DNA of 64,000 nt from Leptospira haakeii. Its GTDB lineage: Bacteria; Spirochaetota; Leptospiria; Leptospirales; Leptospiraceae. The DNA lies in the NCBI RefSeq assembly GCF_002812045.1, contig NZ_NPEG01000005.1, forward strand, positions 62,001 to 126,000, read 5' to 3'. This document shows, in pieces, positions 37,510 to 45,170 of the stretch. The notes under the pieces are model-generated. The model had not been told where the DNA came from and ran no database searches. It saw only the letters and a program-made list of their open reading frames with translations. A program made the translations under genes and the position numbers. Numbering within the stretch: position 1 is the stretch's first letter; every line of letters starts with the position of its first letter.

Positions 37510-38006
37510 TGCAGGTCCGGAGTATAGGAAAAGTTTATACACACTGGTTCGGAATATTGTCCGCCCTAGTTATATTCTCATACTGTTCCCAATATTCTCC
37601 GGAAGCGTCTAACGAAAGCACTTTGGTCTTACAATCTCTCTTAAATTATTCTGCAAATCCATCTGCAGCCTGTAAGTCTTCCATGCAAGAAGCAGAAGAT
37701 TGTTTAAAAACTTCCCAAGATTTGAATGGAAGTGGAGAAGTTGAAATTTCCGGACTCTTCTCCGGAGGAACTGCTAAGAGTTACGAATCATATTGCAGCC
37801 AAGTATTAGCCCAAGAGCAGATGTCCGGTTTAAATTCCAAAGTCCAAGAATGTATTTTTAATTGTAACGAGGCCTATTGGTCCAGGGTCGGATCTGAAAA
37901 CGATTGCAGCGGAGAAGGTTCCGAAATCATTTCTAATTCCGGGATAGAAACCTTAAATTGTGTTAGAAATTGCAAAGAACTTTATTCACCAGAACCAGAA
38001 CTTTAA
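37509..38006 (+). CDS. Cysteine-rich lipoprotein of the Ton operon
   Basis: A 165-residue protein with a long signal sequence and lipobox about IFSYC (Cys26). The mature part has about eight Cys in spaced pairs (AACKSSMQEAEDC, ESYCSQ, QECIFNC, NDCSG, LNCVRNC), with a CxxxC repeated twice. This suggests a small disulfide-stabilised helical fold. It starts within the receptor stop (TAATG) and precedes exbB by 78 bases, which contain a 14-bp palindrome. No family recognised. Confidence 0.78.
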   Translation: MQVRSIGKVYTHWFGILSALVIFSYCSQYSPEASNESTLVLQSLLNYSANPSAACKSSMQEAEDCLKTSQDLNGSGEVEISGLFSGGTAKSYESYCSQVLAQEQMSGLNSKVQECIFNCNEAYWSRVGSENDCSGEGSEIISNSGIETLNCVRNCKELYSPEPEL

Positions 38007-38007
38007 G

Positions 38008-38021
38008 TCCGAAATTTCGGA
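38008..38021. promoter_or_regulatory. Perfect 14-bp palindrome TCCGAAATTTCGGA before exbB
   Basis: A perfect inverted repeat begins one base after the stop of the Cys-rich lipoprotein gene and lies 64 bases before the exbB ATG. It could be an operator for an internal promoter or a processing/attenuation hairpin separating receptor and energiser genes. There is no T-tract after it, so simple termination is unlikely. Confidence 0.4.
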
Positions 38022-38084
38022 ACAAAAACAGAATGACTGGGATCGTATCAGACAAAAAAACAGAAATTAAGAAGGAATTATAAA

Positions 38085-38702
38085 ATGAGTTTTGAAATTG
38101 CTATCGGGTACATGGAAACAGCGATCTTTGTGATCATGGCGATCGCGAGTGTTCTTGCAGTAGCCGTTGTAGTAGAAAGAGCGATCATATTCGTTAAAAA
38201 CACGAAAGACTCCGCCTTCGTATTACCTGAAATCATCCAAACTGCAAGAAAAGGAGAACTTTCAGGGGCTCCTAAGTTTTCAGAAAATTATCCAGAGAAT
38301 GTTTACGCGAGATTTGCGGACTTCTCCTCAGAACATTCCAAGGGTGGAAAAGAAAGCCTGGGTGAATTGATGGAAGGAAAGATGATTGGAGAAAGAGTCG
38401 GTTTCGAAACCAGACTTTCTATTCTTAATACATTAGGAAACAATGCTCCATTTATCGGACTATTAGGAACAGTATTCGGAGTAATCAGCGCATTCTATAA
38501 ATTAGGAACTTTGGGGAACGCAGCCGGAGAAGTGGTAATGAGAACCATTTCACAAGCTCTACTCGCAACTGCGGTAGGTCTTGCCGTCGCCATCCCGGTG
38601 GTAATGGCGAATAACTACTTCACCAGAAAATTGAAAATCATCCAATCCAATCTGGAAATTCTTTCCAAAGAATTTTTAGCAAGCCTGTCTCGGAAAGGTT
38701 AA
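38085..38702 (+). CDS. exbB: ExbB family proton channel of the Ton module
   Basis: A 205-residue inner-membrane protein with three membrane segments. The family core LNTLGNNAPFIGLLGTVFGVISAFYKL and ISQALLATAVGLAVAIPVVMANNY is intact, including the Thr residues that line the proton path. It forms the channel that energises TonB with ExbD. Good ribosome-binding site GAAGGAATTATAAA before the ATG. Followed by exbD (27 bases) and tonB (9 bases). Confidence 0.93.
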   Translation: MSFEIAIGYMETAIFVIMAIASVLAVAVVVERAIIFVKNTKDSAFVLPEIIQTARKGELSGAPKFSENYPENVYARFADFSSEHSKGGKESLGELMEGKMIGERVGFETRLSILNTLGNNAPFIGLLGTVFGVISAFYKLGTLGNAAGEVVMRTISQALLATAVGLAVAIPVVMANNYFTRKLKIIQSNLEILSKEFLASLSRKG

Positions 38703-38729
38703 ACCGAGGATTTCTAGAAAGGAGAATTT

Positions 38730-39134
38730 ATGGCAGGTCAAAGTTCTTCCGGAGACGGAGAAGAAATCGGCAGTATTAATATCACTCCGATGGTGGACGT
38801 AATTTTGGTTCTTTTGGTGATCTTTATGGTTACTGCGAACTTCTTAAAAAAAGAATCCATCAATATCAATCTTCCTAAAGCGGACGCGGTGGATGCGAAT
38901 CTTGCCAAAACCGTTCAGGTGGCATTATCTAAAGACGGAAAAATTTTCTTAGAAGGAAATGAAACAGATTTTCCTAGATTAGAAGCTCAACTGCAAAGAG
39001 AGACTAAGATCCGTCCGAATATGAGAATCACGTTATCCGCTGATTCTTCCCTTCCTTACGGAAAAATAGCAGAGACTATGGGAAAGATCAAAAAAGCTGG
39101 CGTGCACCAAATCGCATTATCTGTTAAAAGGTGA
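38730..39134 (+). CDS. exbD: ExbD family protein of the Ton module
   Basis: A 134-residue protein with one membrane segment containing the essential Asp (INITPMVDVILVLLVIFMV) and a periplasmic domain ending in LPYGKIAETMGKIKKAGVHQIAL, which is typical of ExbD. It stabilises ExbB and transduces proton flow to TonB. Preceded by the strong site AAAGGAGAATTT. It differs clearly from the orphan ExbD at 14989. Confidence 0.94.
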   Translation: MAGQSSSGDGEEIGSINITPMVDVILVLLVIFMVTANFLKKESININLPKADAVDANLAKTVQVALSKDGKIFLEGNETDFPRLEAQLQRETKIRPNMRITLSADSSLPYGKIAETMGKIKKAGVHQIALSVKR

Positions 39135-39143
39135 TCCGGAGAA

Positions 39144-39800
39144 ATGAATCCTACTCTGGAAAAAGTAAAGACTGATGTAATCCAAAAACTCAAAGAACTT
39201 TCTCTTTGGGAGATTTGTGTTTACGGATCACTTGCTTTTCACCTATTTTTATTCTTAACTTACTACTACATCACTCACAAAGAAAAGGAATTCGTAGATT
39301 CTGAACAATTGGAGATGAACGTAGAAGTTGATATCCAAGATATTCCTCCGGAATTACTCGGAGGAGAAACTTCTCCTACTCATAAAGATCCAAACGAATG
39401 GGTAGAAGGTGCCAACGAAGAAGGAAAAGATCCGGACCCGAACGAGATCAAAGAAAACGAGATCAGCGGAGAAGGTACTGACAAAGACGGATTCTTATTC
39501 GCTTTTTACGGAGACAAAGCCCCCACTCCAATCATTGATTTTTCTTTGAGAGATTATTTTCCTGAGAATGCACGTGCACAAGGAATCTCCGATGCAATGA
39601 TCTACTTGGAAGTACAAGTAGACGAAAAAGGAAATTTGATCAATGCAAAGGTAATCAAATCTTCCATTCGCGGATATGGTTTCGAAGAAGCAGCAGTTAA
39701 AGTAATTCGATTAGCTCGTTGGAGCCCTGGTTATGCAAAGGGAAGACCTACTCGTATGAATCATAGGGTCCCAGTCCATTTCGAGCTGGACGATAACTAA
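39144..39800 (+). CDS. tonB: TonB family energy transducer
   Basis: A 218-residue protein with an N-terminal membrane anchor (about residues 26-44), an acidic linker, and a C-terminal TonB domain: YFPENARAQGISDAMIYLEV, DEKGNLINAKVIKSS and FEEAAVKVIRLARWSPGYA. The usual Pro-Lys spacer is replaced by an Asp/Glu/Pro region (residues 55-105). It should contact the receptor encoded 1.6 kb upstream. The operon ends with an AT-rich hairpin about 20 bases after the stop. Confidence 0.9.
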   Translation: MNPTLEKVKTDVIQKLKELSLWEICVYGSLAFHLFLFLTYYYITHKEKEFVDSEQLEMNVEVDIQDIPPELLGGETSPTHKDPNEWVEGANEEGKDPDPNEIKENEISGEGTDKDGFLFAFYGDKAPTPIIDFSLRDYFPENARAQGISDAMIYLEVQVDEKGNLINAKVIKSSIRGYGFEEAAVKVIRLARWSPGYAKGRPTRMNHRVPVHFELDDN

Positions 39801-39821
39801 TCTTGACGATTTAAACCGCCT

Positions 39822-39857
39822 AAATATTTCCATATTTTACACAAAGGAAATATTTTT
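39822..39857 (+). terminator. AT-rich hairpin terminator of the Ton operon
   Basis: AAATATTTCC (39822-39831) pairs perfectly with GGAAATATTT (39846-39855) across a 14-base loop, followed by a short T-tract. It is 22 bases after the tonB stop, fitting termination of the lipoprotein-receptor-exbBD-tonB transcript. Confidence 0.6.
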
Positions 39858-39884
39858 CTGAATAAGATTCCTTATATATTCAAG

Positions 39885-39905
39885 GCTATATTCTAAGAAT
39901 ATAGC
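39885..39905. promoter_or_regulatory. Nine-bp inverted repeat GCTATATTC-TAA-GAATATAGC
   Basis: A perfect 9-bp inverted repeat with a 3-base centre lies 40 bases before the SCO-like gene. It may be an operator for that gene or a second stop signal of the Ton transcript. No promoter boxes can be assigned with confidence. Confidence 0.35.
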
Positions 39906-39944
39906 TGCGGATTTCCGTTTAGTTTTCGTCCATTGTAACTAGAG

Positions 39945-40523
39945 ATGGAATCCGGGGCTTGGAAATTTTTTATGACTGGTGTAGTTGCCAGTCTGATCAT
40001 AGTGTTCTTCTTTTCTCATTCCGATCCTGGAATGATCCAGGCAGAGAAAGATCTCCCTGAAGAAACGGTAATCCTCGCGGATAAACAAGAAAATATTCCC
40101 CTAAAGTCCATTTTCTCAGGCAAACAAAGTTTCTTATATTTCGGATTTTTAGATTCTTCTAAAAACAACTTAGACGAAGTGGAGATATTCCTAAATTGGT
40201 TTGATAGATCAGCACCTATTGATTCTCAATTTGTGTTTATCAGTTTAACTCCGGAAAAAGACGAATACAAAGATCTAAAAGATAGATTCGGAAAACTAAG
40301 TGAGAAGATACTTTTACTCAAACCTGCAAACTCAAGTGCAGCATTGGAACTAGCCAGATCGTTCGGGATCCAAGCATATATCCAACCTGATAGTGGAAAT
40401 GTAAAATTTAAGACTGCACTCATCTGGGTAGATGATTCTCCTAAGATCAGAGGGATCTTTCCTAAAATCCCGGAGAAACCGGATTCGATAGATCTGCCTT
40501 CCCTACTCGTCCGAGCAAAATAA
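39945..40523 (+). CDS. Membrane-anchored SCO1/thioredoxin-like protein lacking copper ligands
   Basis: A 192-residue protein with an N-terminal anchor (about residues 9-23) and a thioredoxin-like fold resembling SCO1/SenC: PLKSIFSGKQSFLYFGFLDSSKNNLDEVEIFLNW, then FVFISLTPEKDEYKDLKDRFG. In true SCO proteins the region after FGF holds CxxxC, and a later His completes the copper site; here Cys residues are absent and the late His position is Ala/Leu. Copper delivery to cytochrome oxidase is thus unlikely. An alternative start is the Met at residue 10. Family identity is moderately sure; function unknown. Confidence 0.62.
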   Translation: MESGAWKFFMTGVVASLIIVFFFSHSDPGMIQAEKDLPEETVILADKQENIPLKSIFSGKQSFLYFGFLDSSKNNLDEVEIFLNWFDRSAPIDSQFVFISLTPEKDEYKDLKDRFGKLSEKILLLKPANSSAALELARSFGIQAYIQPDSGNVKFKTALIWVDDSPKIRGIFPKIPEKPDSIDLPSLLVRAK

Positions 40524-40681
40524 GTTCCCTAAAATCCTGCAAAATACCTCCTCTTGTAAATTATTTTCCAAAAATTGGAATATTCTAAATTTCATTTTGA
40601 AAGGAAAATTCTTGAAAAAGGTCCCAGATCAGAAGTAGAGTGGAAAGCCGCGTTAACAAATTGTTTCCGGAGTTATTCCAA

Positions 40682-41134
40682 ATGCAAAAACGTTTCGTAT
40701 CGGTCCTATTCGTACTGATCCTATTATTTTTCTCACCGATTTCAGCATTAACACCACCTCCTAGTCTGGAATCTCAGGTGAATTCTTCTAACTTTATCGC
40801 TCTGGCGAAACTTTCCAATGTGAAAGAAAGTAAGATCTCCTCTAATTCCATTTCCGTTACGGCAAATGTAGAAATTCTAAAATCCTTAAAGGGTGGGAAA
40901 GAACTCCCGCAAAAATTCGATATCGCCTTCTTAATATTTCCCGAACTATTCGGGAAATGGCTTAAAGCCGCTCCTCAAGAAGGAGACTATATACTTTTTC
41001 TAATTAAGAAAAAGGTAAAGGATAGCAAAGGAATGGAAACCGAAGTGATCAGTCTATACGAGCCGCATCCTTATGCATTCCGTGAATACAACAAACAACT
41101 AGAAGAAAATATTTTATCTTTAACTAAGAACTAA
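40682..41134 (+). CDS. Hypothetical secreted protein
   Basis: A 150-residue protein with a clear signal peptide (residues 1-22, MQKRFVSVLFVLILLFF then SPISA) and a beta-rich mature part containing NFIALAKLSNVKES and EVISLYEPHPYAFREYNKQL. The ATG at 40682 is chosen over the upstream GTG (40640), because a CGGAG site precedes it and the protein then begins with the signal peptide. It lies 11 bases before the papain-like protease gene, so the two are probably cotranscribed. Function unknown. Confidence 0.7.
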   Translation: MQKRFVSVLFVLILLFFSPISALTPPPSLESQVNSSNFIALAKLSNVKESKISSNSISVTANVEILKSLKGGKELPQKFDIAFLIFPELFGKWLKAAPQEGDYILFLIKKKVKDSKGMETEVISLYEPHPYAFREYNKQLEENILSLTKN

Positions 41135-41145
41135 AGGACAAATAG

Positions 41146-43548
41146 ATGAAACCGAATTTACGTTTATTATCCGCTCTATTACTTTTACTCTCCGCTGGCG
41201 GCCTATTCTCTCAGACTCCTCCCGGCCTGGGAATGAAACAAGAACCTGCGGAACTTTTAGCATCTTTTAAAGAAGCTAATCCGAACAGGATCTCTCATAG
41301 AGGACTTTCTTCTTCTGTGGATTTGTCCCAGTATATGCCTCCTGTAGGTGACCAAGGACAACAAAGTTCTTGTGTGGCATGGTCCACTGCTTATGCTACC
41401 AAATCTTTTCAGGAATATATGGAAAGAAAAGACAGAGGTTGGAAGTTAAGCGACTCTTCCGGAAGTCCGAACTATTCCAATATTTTCTCACCTGCATTCA
41501 TCTATAACCAAATCAATGGTGGAAGAGACAACGGTTCTTTGATTTCAGATGCAATGCGTATAGTCGTGGAAAAAGGGGCAGCTCCTTGGTCTTCTATGCC
41601 TTATAACGAAAGAGACTATTTGACACGCCCTCCTCAAGATGCTTTTAATACGGCATCTTCTTATAAAGCAAAAGAATTCTTAAGGATCAGACAAACAGAC
41701 CCAAATGAATTGAAAAACCAACTCGCTCTCGGAAGACCTGTCGTTGCCGGAATTATAGTTTATGAAAACTTTATGAATTTAAAAGGAAAAGAAATTTATA
41801 AAGAAGGAGTCGGTAAAACCTACGGGGGACATGCGATCGCAATCGTAGGTTATGATGATTCCAAGGGAGCATTCAAGTTCATCAACTCTTGGTCCACTCA
41901 ATGGGGAGACAATGGTTACGGTTATATTGATTACAGATGGTTCACTAAGGTTTGCCAATCCGCTTTTGTTCTTGTAGATGATGTTGCACCTGCAACCACG
42001 ACGAACACAACCACTACTACCACACCTGCAACGGATGTAAAACCGGTCCCGCCTGAAAAAGTAAAACCAATCGCTCCAAAAGAGATCGCAGCGACTCAAG
42101 GTTCCTTTTCGGACAAAGTACTTTTAACTTGGGCATCCGTTCCGCTTGCGATCGGATATGAGATCCATAGAAAGGGTCCGGGAGATTCTTCTTTTTCTAA
42201 GGTGGGACTTTCCCAAACAAATGGATTCACGGACGACGGAGTCCAAAAGGATATCGCTTATTCTTATAAGGTCGCTACCCTAACTGATACTGATTCTTCT
42301 GATTTGTCAGATGGAGAAGCGATTGGTTATGCAAAAACGGAAGAAGTTAAAGCTCCTCCGAAAGTTGTAGGAGTCAAAGCAAGTCAAGGACAATATCCAA
42401 ACAAGATCGATCTAGATTGGGAATCCATAAGCGGTGTTACTGACTACTACGTATATAAGTGGAACTCCAACCAGAAAAAATATCTCTCCGTTGGAAGAGT
42501 AAAAAATACAAACTACACTGATAATGCTGCCACTAAGAACGGAGTGACTGAGTTCTATGTGATAGCTGCAATTAGTAATGGTAAAACTGGAGATGCTTCC
42601 GACGCAGTTTCAGGATTTACAATGAAGGCAGAGGCAAAACCTTCTAAACCTTTCGGGCTTACCGCTACTAAAGGATTATATAATAGCAAAATAGAAGTAC
42701 AATGGCAGAAGGTTTCAGGTGCTTCTAAATATCTGGTCTATCGTTATGATGTGAGCGGATTATTCGGCGGTGGTGCTTGGTCAAAAATTGGAGAAGAAGC
42801 AAAAGAAGCATTCATTGACGAAAAACTCAATGGCCAGTATGCATTCTATGCTGTTGCAGCAGTGAATAAGGACGGACAATCCGGACCATTCTCCGATTAC
42901 GCTTATGGATACATAGATCCGAACAAACATAGAGCCGCAAAACTTCCTACCCCTACGAATTTGAAAGGAACACTCGATTCTAAAACAGGAAAAATTTCCT
43001 TGAAGTGGGACTCTGTAAAAGGAGCCAACGAATACTATGTGTATCGTAAAAAAAGAGGCGTTTCTTCTTGGGATTTCGTTGCCGGAACAAATGAAAAGAC
43101 CACGAACTTTACTGCGGATGTTCCTGAAAAAGAAATTTTGTATCTATACTCAGTAACTTCCAAAACGGATTTGGGAGGAGAAAGTGATAAGGCCACTCCA
43201 GTCTCGGCGGTTCTTTCCCAGGCAAAACCGGCCAAGGTAATGCGCTCATTCGGGGGAGATTCCAGTTTAGAAAAATTTAAAGGACCTTGGACTGCGATGT
43301 CTTGGGATGGTTCCAAAGGTGTGAACCAAGTTCTCCTCGAAATTGAAAGCCAAGATAATGTGAACTACGTCGTGAAGTTCAATAAGCAGAAAATTTTCGA
43401 AGGACGATACATAGAAAATAGTCCAATCATCGACAAAGAAGGCAAGTTCCGAATTGAGATCGAAAATGCGGGAGATGCTCTGCAGGTAACTCTGAAAGAT
43501 AATGGGATTATCAATCAGAAGGCGACTTTAAACTTCTTGAAGGAGTAA
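41146..43548 (+). CDS. Secreted papain-family (C1) cysteine peptidase with four FN3-like repeats
   Basis: An 800-residue exported protein. Signal peptide about 1-22. The peptidase domain (about 55-275) has the oxyanion Gln and nucleophile Cys76 in VGDQGQQSSCVAWS, His229 in TYGGHAIAIVGYDD and Asn247 in FKFINSWSTQWGDNGYGYI. A Thr-rich linker (TTTNTTTTTTPAT) joins four FN3-like repeats of about 90-100 residues (from about 310 to 700), each with a Trp core and a YxVY strand. The last 100 residues form another beta domain. The architecture suggests a surface or periplasmic protease with adhesion modules. Confidence 0.88.
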   Translation: MKPNLRLLSALLLLLSAGGLFSQTPPGLGMKQEPAELLASFKEANPNRISHRGLSSSVDLSQYMPPVGDQGQQSSCVAWSTAYATKSFQEYMERKDRGWKLSDSSGSPNYSNIFSPAFIYNQINGGRDNGSLISDAMRIVVEKGAAPWSSMPYNERDYLTRPPQDAFNTASSYKAKEFLRIRQTDPNELKNQLALGRPVVAGIIVYENFMNLKGKEIYKEGVGKTYGGHAIAIVGYDDSKGAFKFINSWSTQWGDNGYGYIDYRWFTKVCQSAFVLVDDVAPATTTNTTTTTTPATDVKPVPPEKVKPIAPKEIAATQGSFSDKVLLTWASVPLAIGYEIHRKGPGDSSFSKVGLSQTNGFTDDGVQKDIAYSYKVATLTDTDSSDLSDGEAIGYAKTEEVKAPPKVVGVKASQGQYPNKIDLDWESISGVTDYYVYKWNSNQKKYLSVGRVKNTNYTDNAATKNGVTEFYVIAAISNGKTGDASDAVSGFTMKAEAKPSKPFGLTATKGLYNSKIEVQWQKVSGASKYLVYRYDVSGLFGGGAWSKIGEEAKEAFIDEKLNGQYAFYAVAAVNKDGQSGPFSDYAYGYIDPNKHRAAKLPTPTNLKGTLDSKTGKISLKWDSVKGANEYYVYRKKRGVSSWDFVAGTNEKTTNFTADVPEKEILYLYSVTSKTDLGGESDKATPVSAVLSQAKPAKVMRSFGGDSSLEKFKGPWTAMSWDGSKGVNQVLLEIESQDNVNYVVKFNKQKIFEGRYIENSPIIDKEGKFRIEIENAGDALQVTLKDNGIINQKATLNFLKE

Positions 43549-43557
43549 TAGAAAGCT

Positions 43558-43573
43558 TGTAGGAGCTCCTACA
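43558..43573. repeat. Perfect 16-bp palindrome TGTAGGAGCTCCTACA
   Basis: Perfect palindrome 10 bases after the papain-like gene stop, in the convergent gap 43549-43741. It shares the TGTxGGA-xx-TCCxACA frame with the palindromes at 43724 and 53217. The rest of this gap also holds a GC-rich hairpin (43688-43710). Confidence 0.7.
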
Positions 43574-43687
43574 TGCGAAGTCGGTGAAAGATCTGCTTGA
43601 GTTGGTGACCGAAGGTCAAACGAGGTCTTAGACCAAATCGACACGCTTCATTTTATCGAAAGTTTTTCTTGGTACCACCGCACCGGC

Positions 43688-43710
43688 CCCCACCCAGAAC
43701 AAGGGTGGGG
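43688..43710. repeat. GC-rich hairpin CCCCACCC-(7)-GGGTGGGG
   Basis: A perfect 8-bp stem with a 7-base loop between convergent genes. It has no T-tract on either strand. It may still block transcription from both sides, or be part of a repeat element together with the flanking palindromes. Confidence 0.6.
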
Positions 43711-43723
43711 AAACCACGGCCCA

Positions 43724-43739
43724 TGTTGGAATTCCAACA
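43724..43739. repeat. Perfect 16-bp palindrome TGTTGGAATTCCAACA
   Basis: Perfect palindrome three bases beyond the stop of the EAL-domain gene (minus strand). A near-identical copy with one changed centre occurs at 53217. It could serve as a terminator stem, a protein-binding site or a remnant of a dispersed element. Confidence 0.7.
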
Positions 43740-43741
43740 AA

Positions 43742-45115
43742 TTAAAACAGATCTACTTCTTTAGCTAGAACAAAAATATTCCCGACTTCTTTTAATCTTT
43801 GGGTAAGCTCGGGAGAACTTAAAACCTTAGTGACTGCTGTTTCAGGAAGTTTTTGCATTTCTTTAAAACGTTCCTGATAATCTTGGATCCAGATTTTTTT
43901 ACAGAATAGGTTGGCTTGGAAATAGTACACTTGGTGAGTGATTAAGAAGTTTAAAGAATCAATATCTTCTAATGCTTCCGCAGTGATGATTGCTTCCCTG
44001 TTATCCGAAAGTCTTCTGCAATAATCTATAAATGCAAGGTTATCCAAAAATTTAGTCAAATCCTGGTCTGCTTTGAATTTGAAACTAATTGGATCCAGTT
44101 TAAATTCTTTGATCATCTCCCCTAAGTCCAAAACGACTTGGTGACTTTGGCTTTTTACTCCGAAGTCGTCTGCAGCAAAACTGATCCCGAAATTCCAGAA
44201 TCTTCTGCATACGGACTTGAGAGTTGCCTCACCTTCTTCGTAAGGTTTTTCGATCAACTCCATACGAACATTTTGAGGATTCAAGTTTTGTTTCAGAAGA
44301 AGTTCATGAAAACGTGTAACCTTCTCATCCGTATCGAACGTATCGATTAAAGTTTGAGGAGAAATATTAAATTTCAGAAGACCAGGAGAACCGTTGCAGG
44401 ACATGATCAACTTCTCTAAGATCAGAAGTTCTATTCTGTTCAGATCTTGGTCATGAGGAATATCACGAATAAGATCCGCGTAGCCTGCGTATGCCTCTCC
44501 ACCCACGAAAACTTCTCCACCTTTCATGGAAAATGTATGGTCCCTATGATTATAATGAATGATTGGCTGGATAACCGCATCTGCGCGTTCGCTAGCAAAG
44601 TAATCGTTTACACGATTCAGATAAGTCCAGCTCCAACGAACTAAATTGTCTTTTAGATTTTTTAAAGAAGAAGTCTCCAGCTCTCTAAAGATCTCTTCTA
44701 CATAGGAAATAAAATTACACTGAGTTCTTCCGATCCCGAAATCAAAATTGAGAGCTCCGGTTCGAATTGCTTGGTCATGGAATCTTCCCATGGCAGCATC
44801 AAAATTAGCGAGACTGATAGGCCCCGAATTATCTAAAGGAGCTACTCCTATCAATAGGTTCTTTTTATCACCATAGGCATAATAACGAAATAATTCACGA
44901 TGAGACGGCTCTATGTCAGAGATCCTCTGAGGGATTAATTGTATGAATTCTACTAGGGAAACTGTGGAAATATTTTGAAATCTGAGGAGGAAGATTGGCT
45001 TTCCTCGATTTTCATTGATGAATACCGTCTTAAACTGTTCTAGATCCCCCATATCGAAGGATCTTAATTTTAAGTTATAAGCATCGGTCATTTCGTTTGC
45101 GACATTAATCGGCAT
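43742..45115 (-). CDS. EAL-domain protein with altered motif (c-di-GMP related)
   Basis: A 457-residue cytoplasmic protein. The C-terminal 250 residues form an EAL domain: GGEAYAG replaces the EAL signature, LKFNISPQTL keeps the Asn, MELIEKP keeps the Glu, FAADDFG keeps the Asp pair but the following loop is KSQSHQ, and TAEALED keeps the Glu. The N-terminal 180 residues show no recognisable GGDEF motif. It may be a weak c-di-GMP phosphodiesterase or a binding-only effector. No Shine-Dalgarno precedes the start, and the Met at residue 9 is an alternative. Confidence 0.82.
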   Translation of the reverse strand: MPINVANEMTDAYNLKLRSFDMGDLEQFKTVFINENRGKPIFLLRFQNISTVSLVEFIQLIPQRISDIEPSHRELFRYYAYGDKKNLLIGVAPLDNSGPISLANFDAAMGRFHDQAIRTGALNFDFGIGRTQCNFISYVEEIFRELETSSLKNLKDNLVRWSWTYLNRVNDYFASERADAVIQPIIHYNHRDHTFSMKGGEVFVGGEAYAGYADLIRDIPHDQDLNRIELLILEKLIMSCNGSPGLLKFNISPQTLIDTFDTDEKVTRFHELLLKQNLNPQNVRMELIEKPYEEGEATLKSVCRRFWNFGISFAADDFGVKSQSHQVVLDLGEMIKEFKLDPISFKFKADQDLTKFLDNLAFIDYCRRLSDNREAIITAEALEDIDSLNFLITHQVYYFQANLFCKKIWIQDYQERFKEMQKLPETAVTKVLSSPELTQRLKEVGNIFVLAKEVDLF

Positions 45116-45170
45116 AGGGTGGGCTTACAAACTCGAAAGCCCGTGGACTGGATTTTAAACGACTGTTGTT

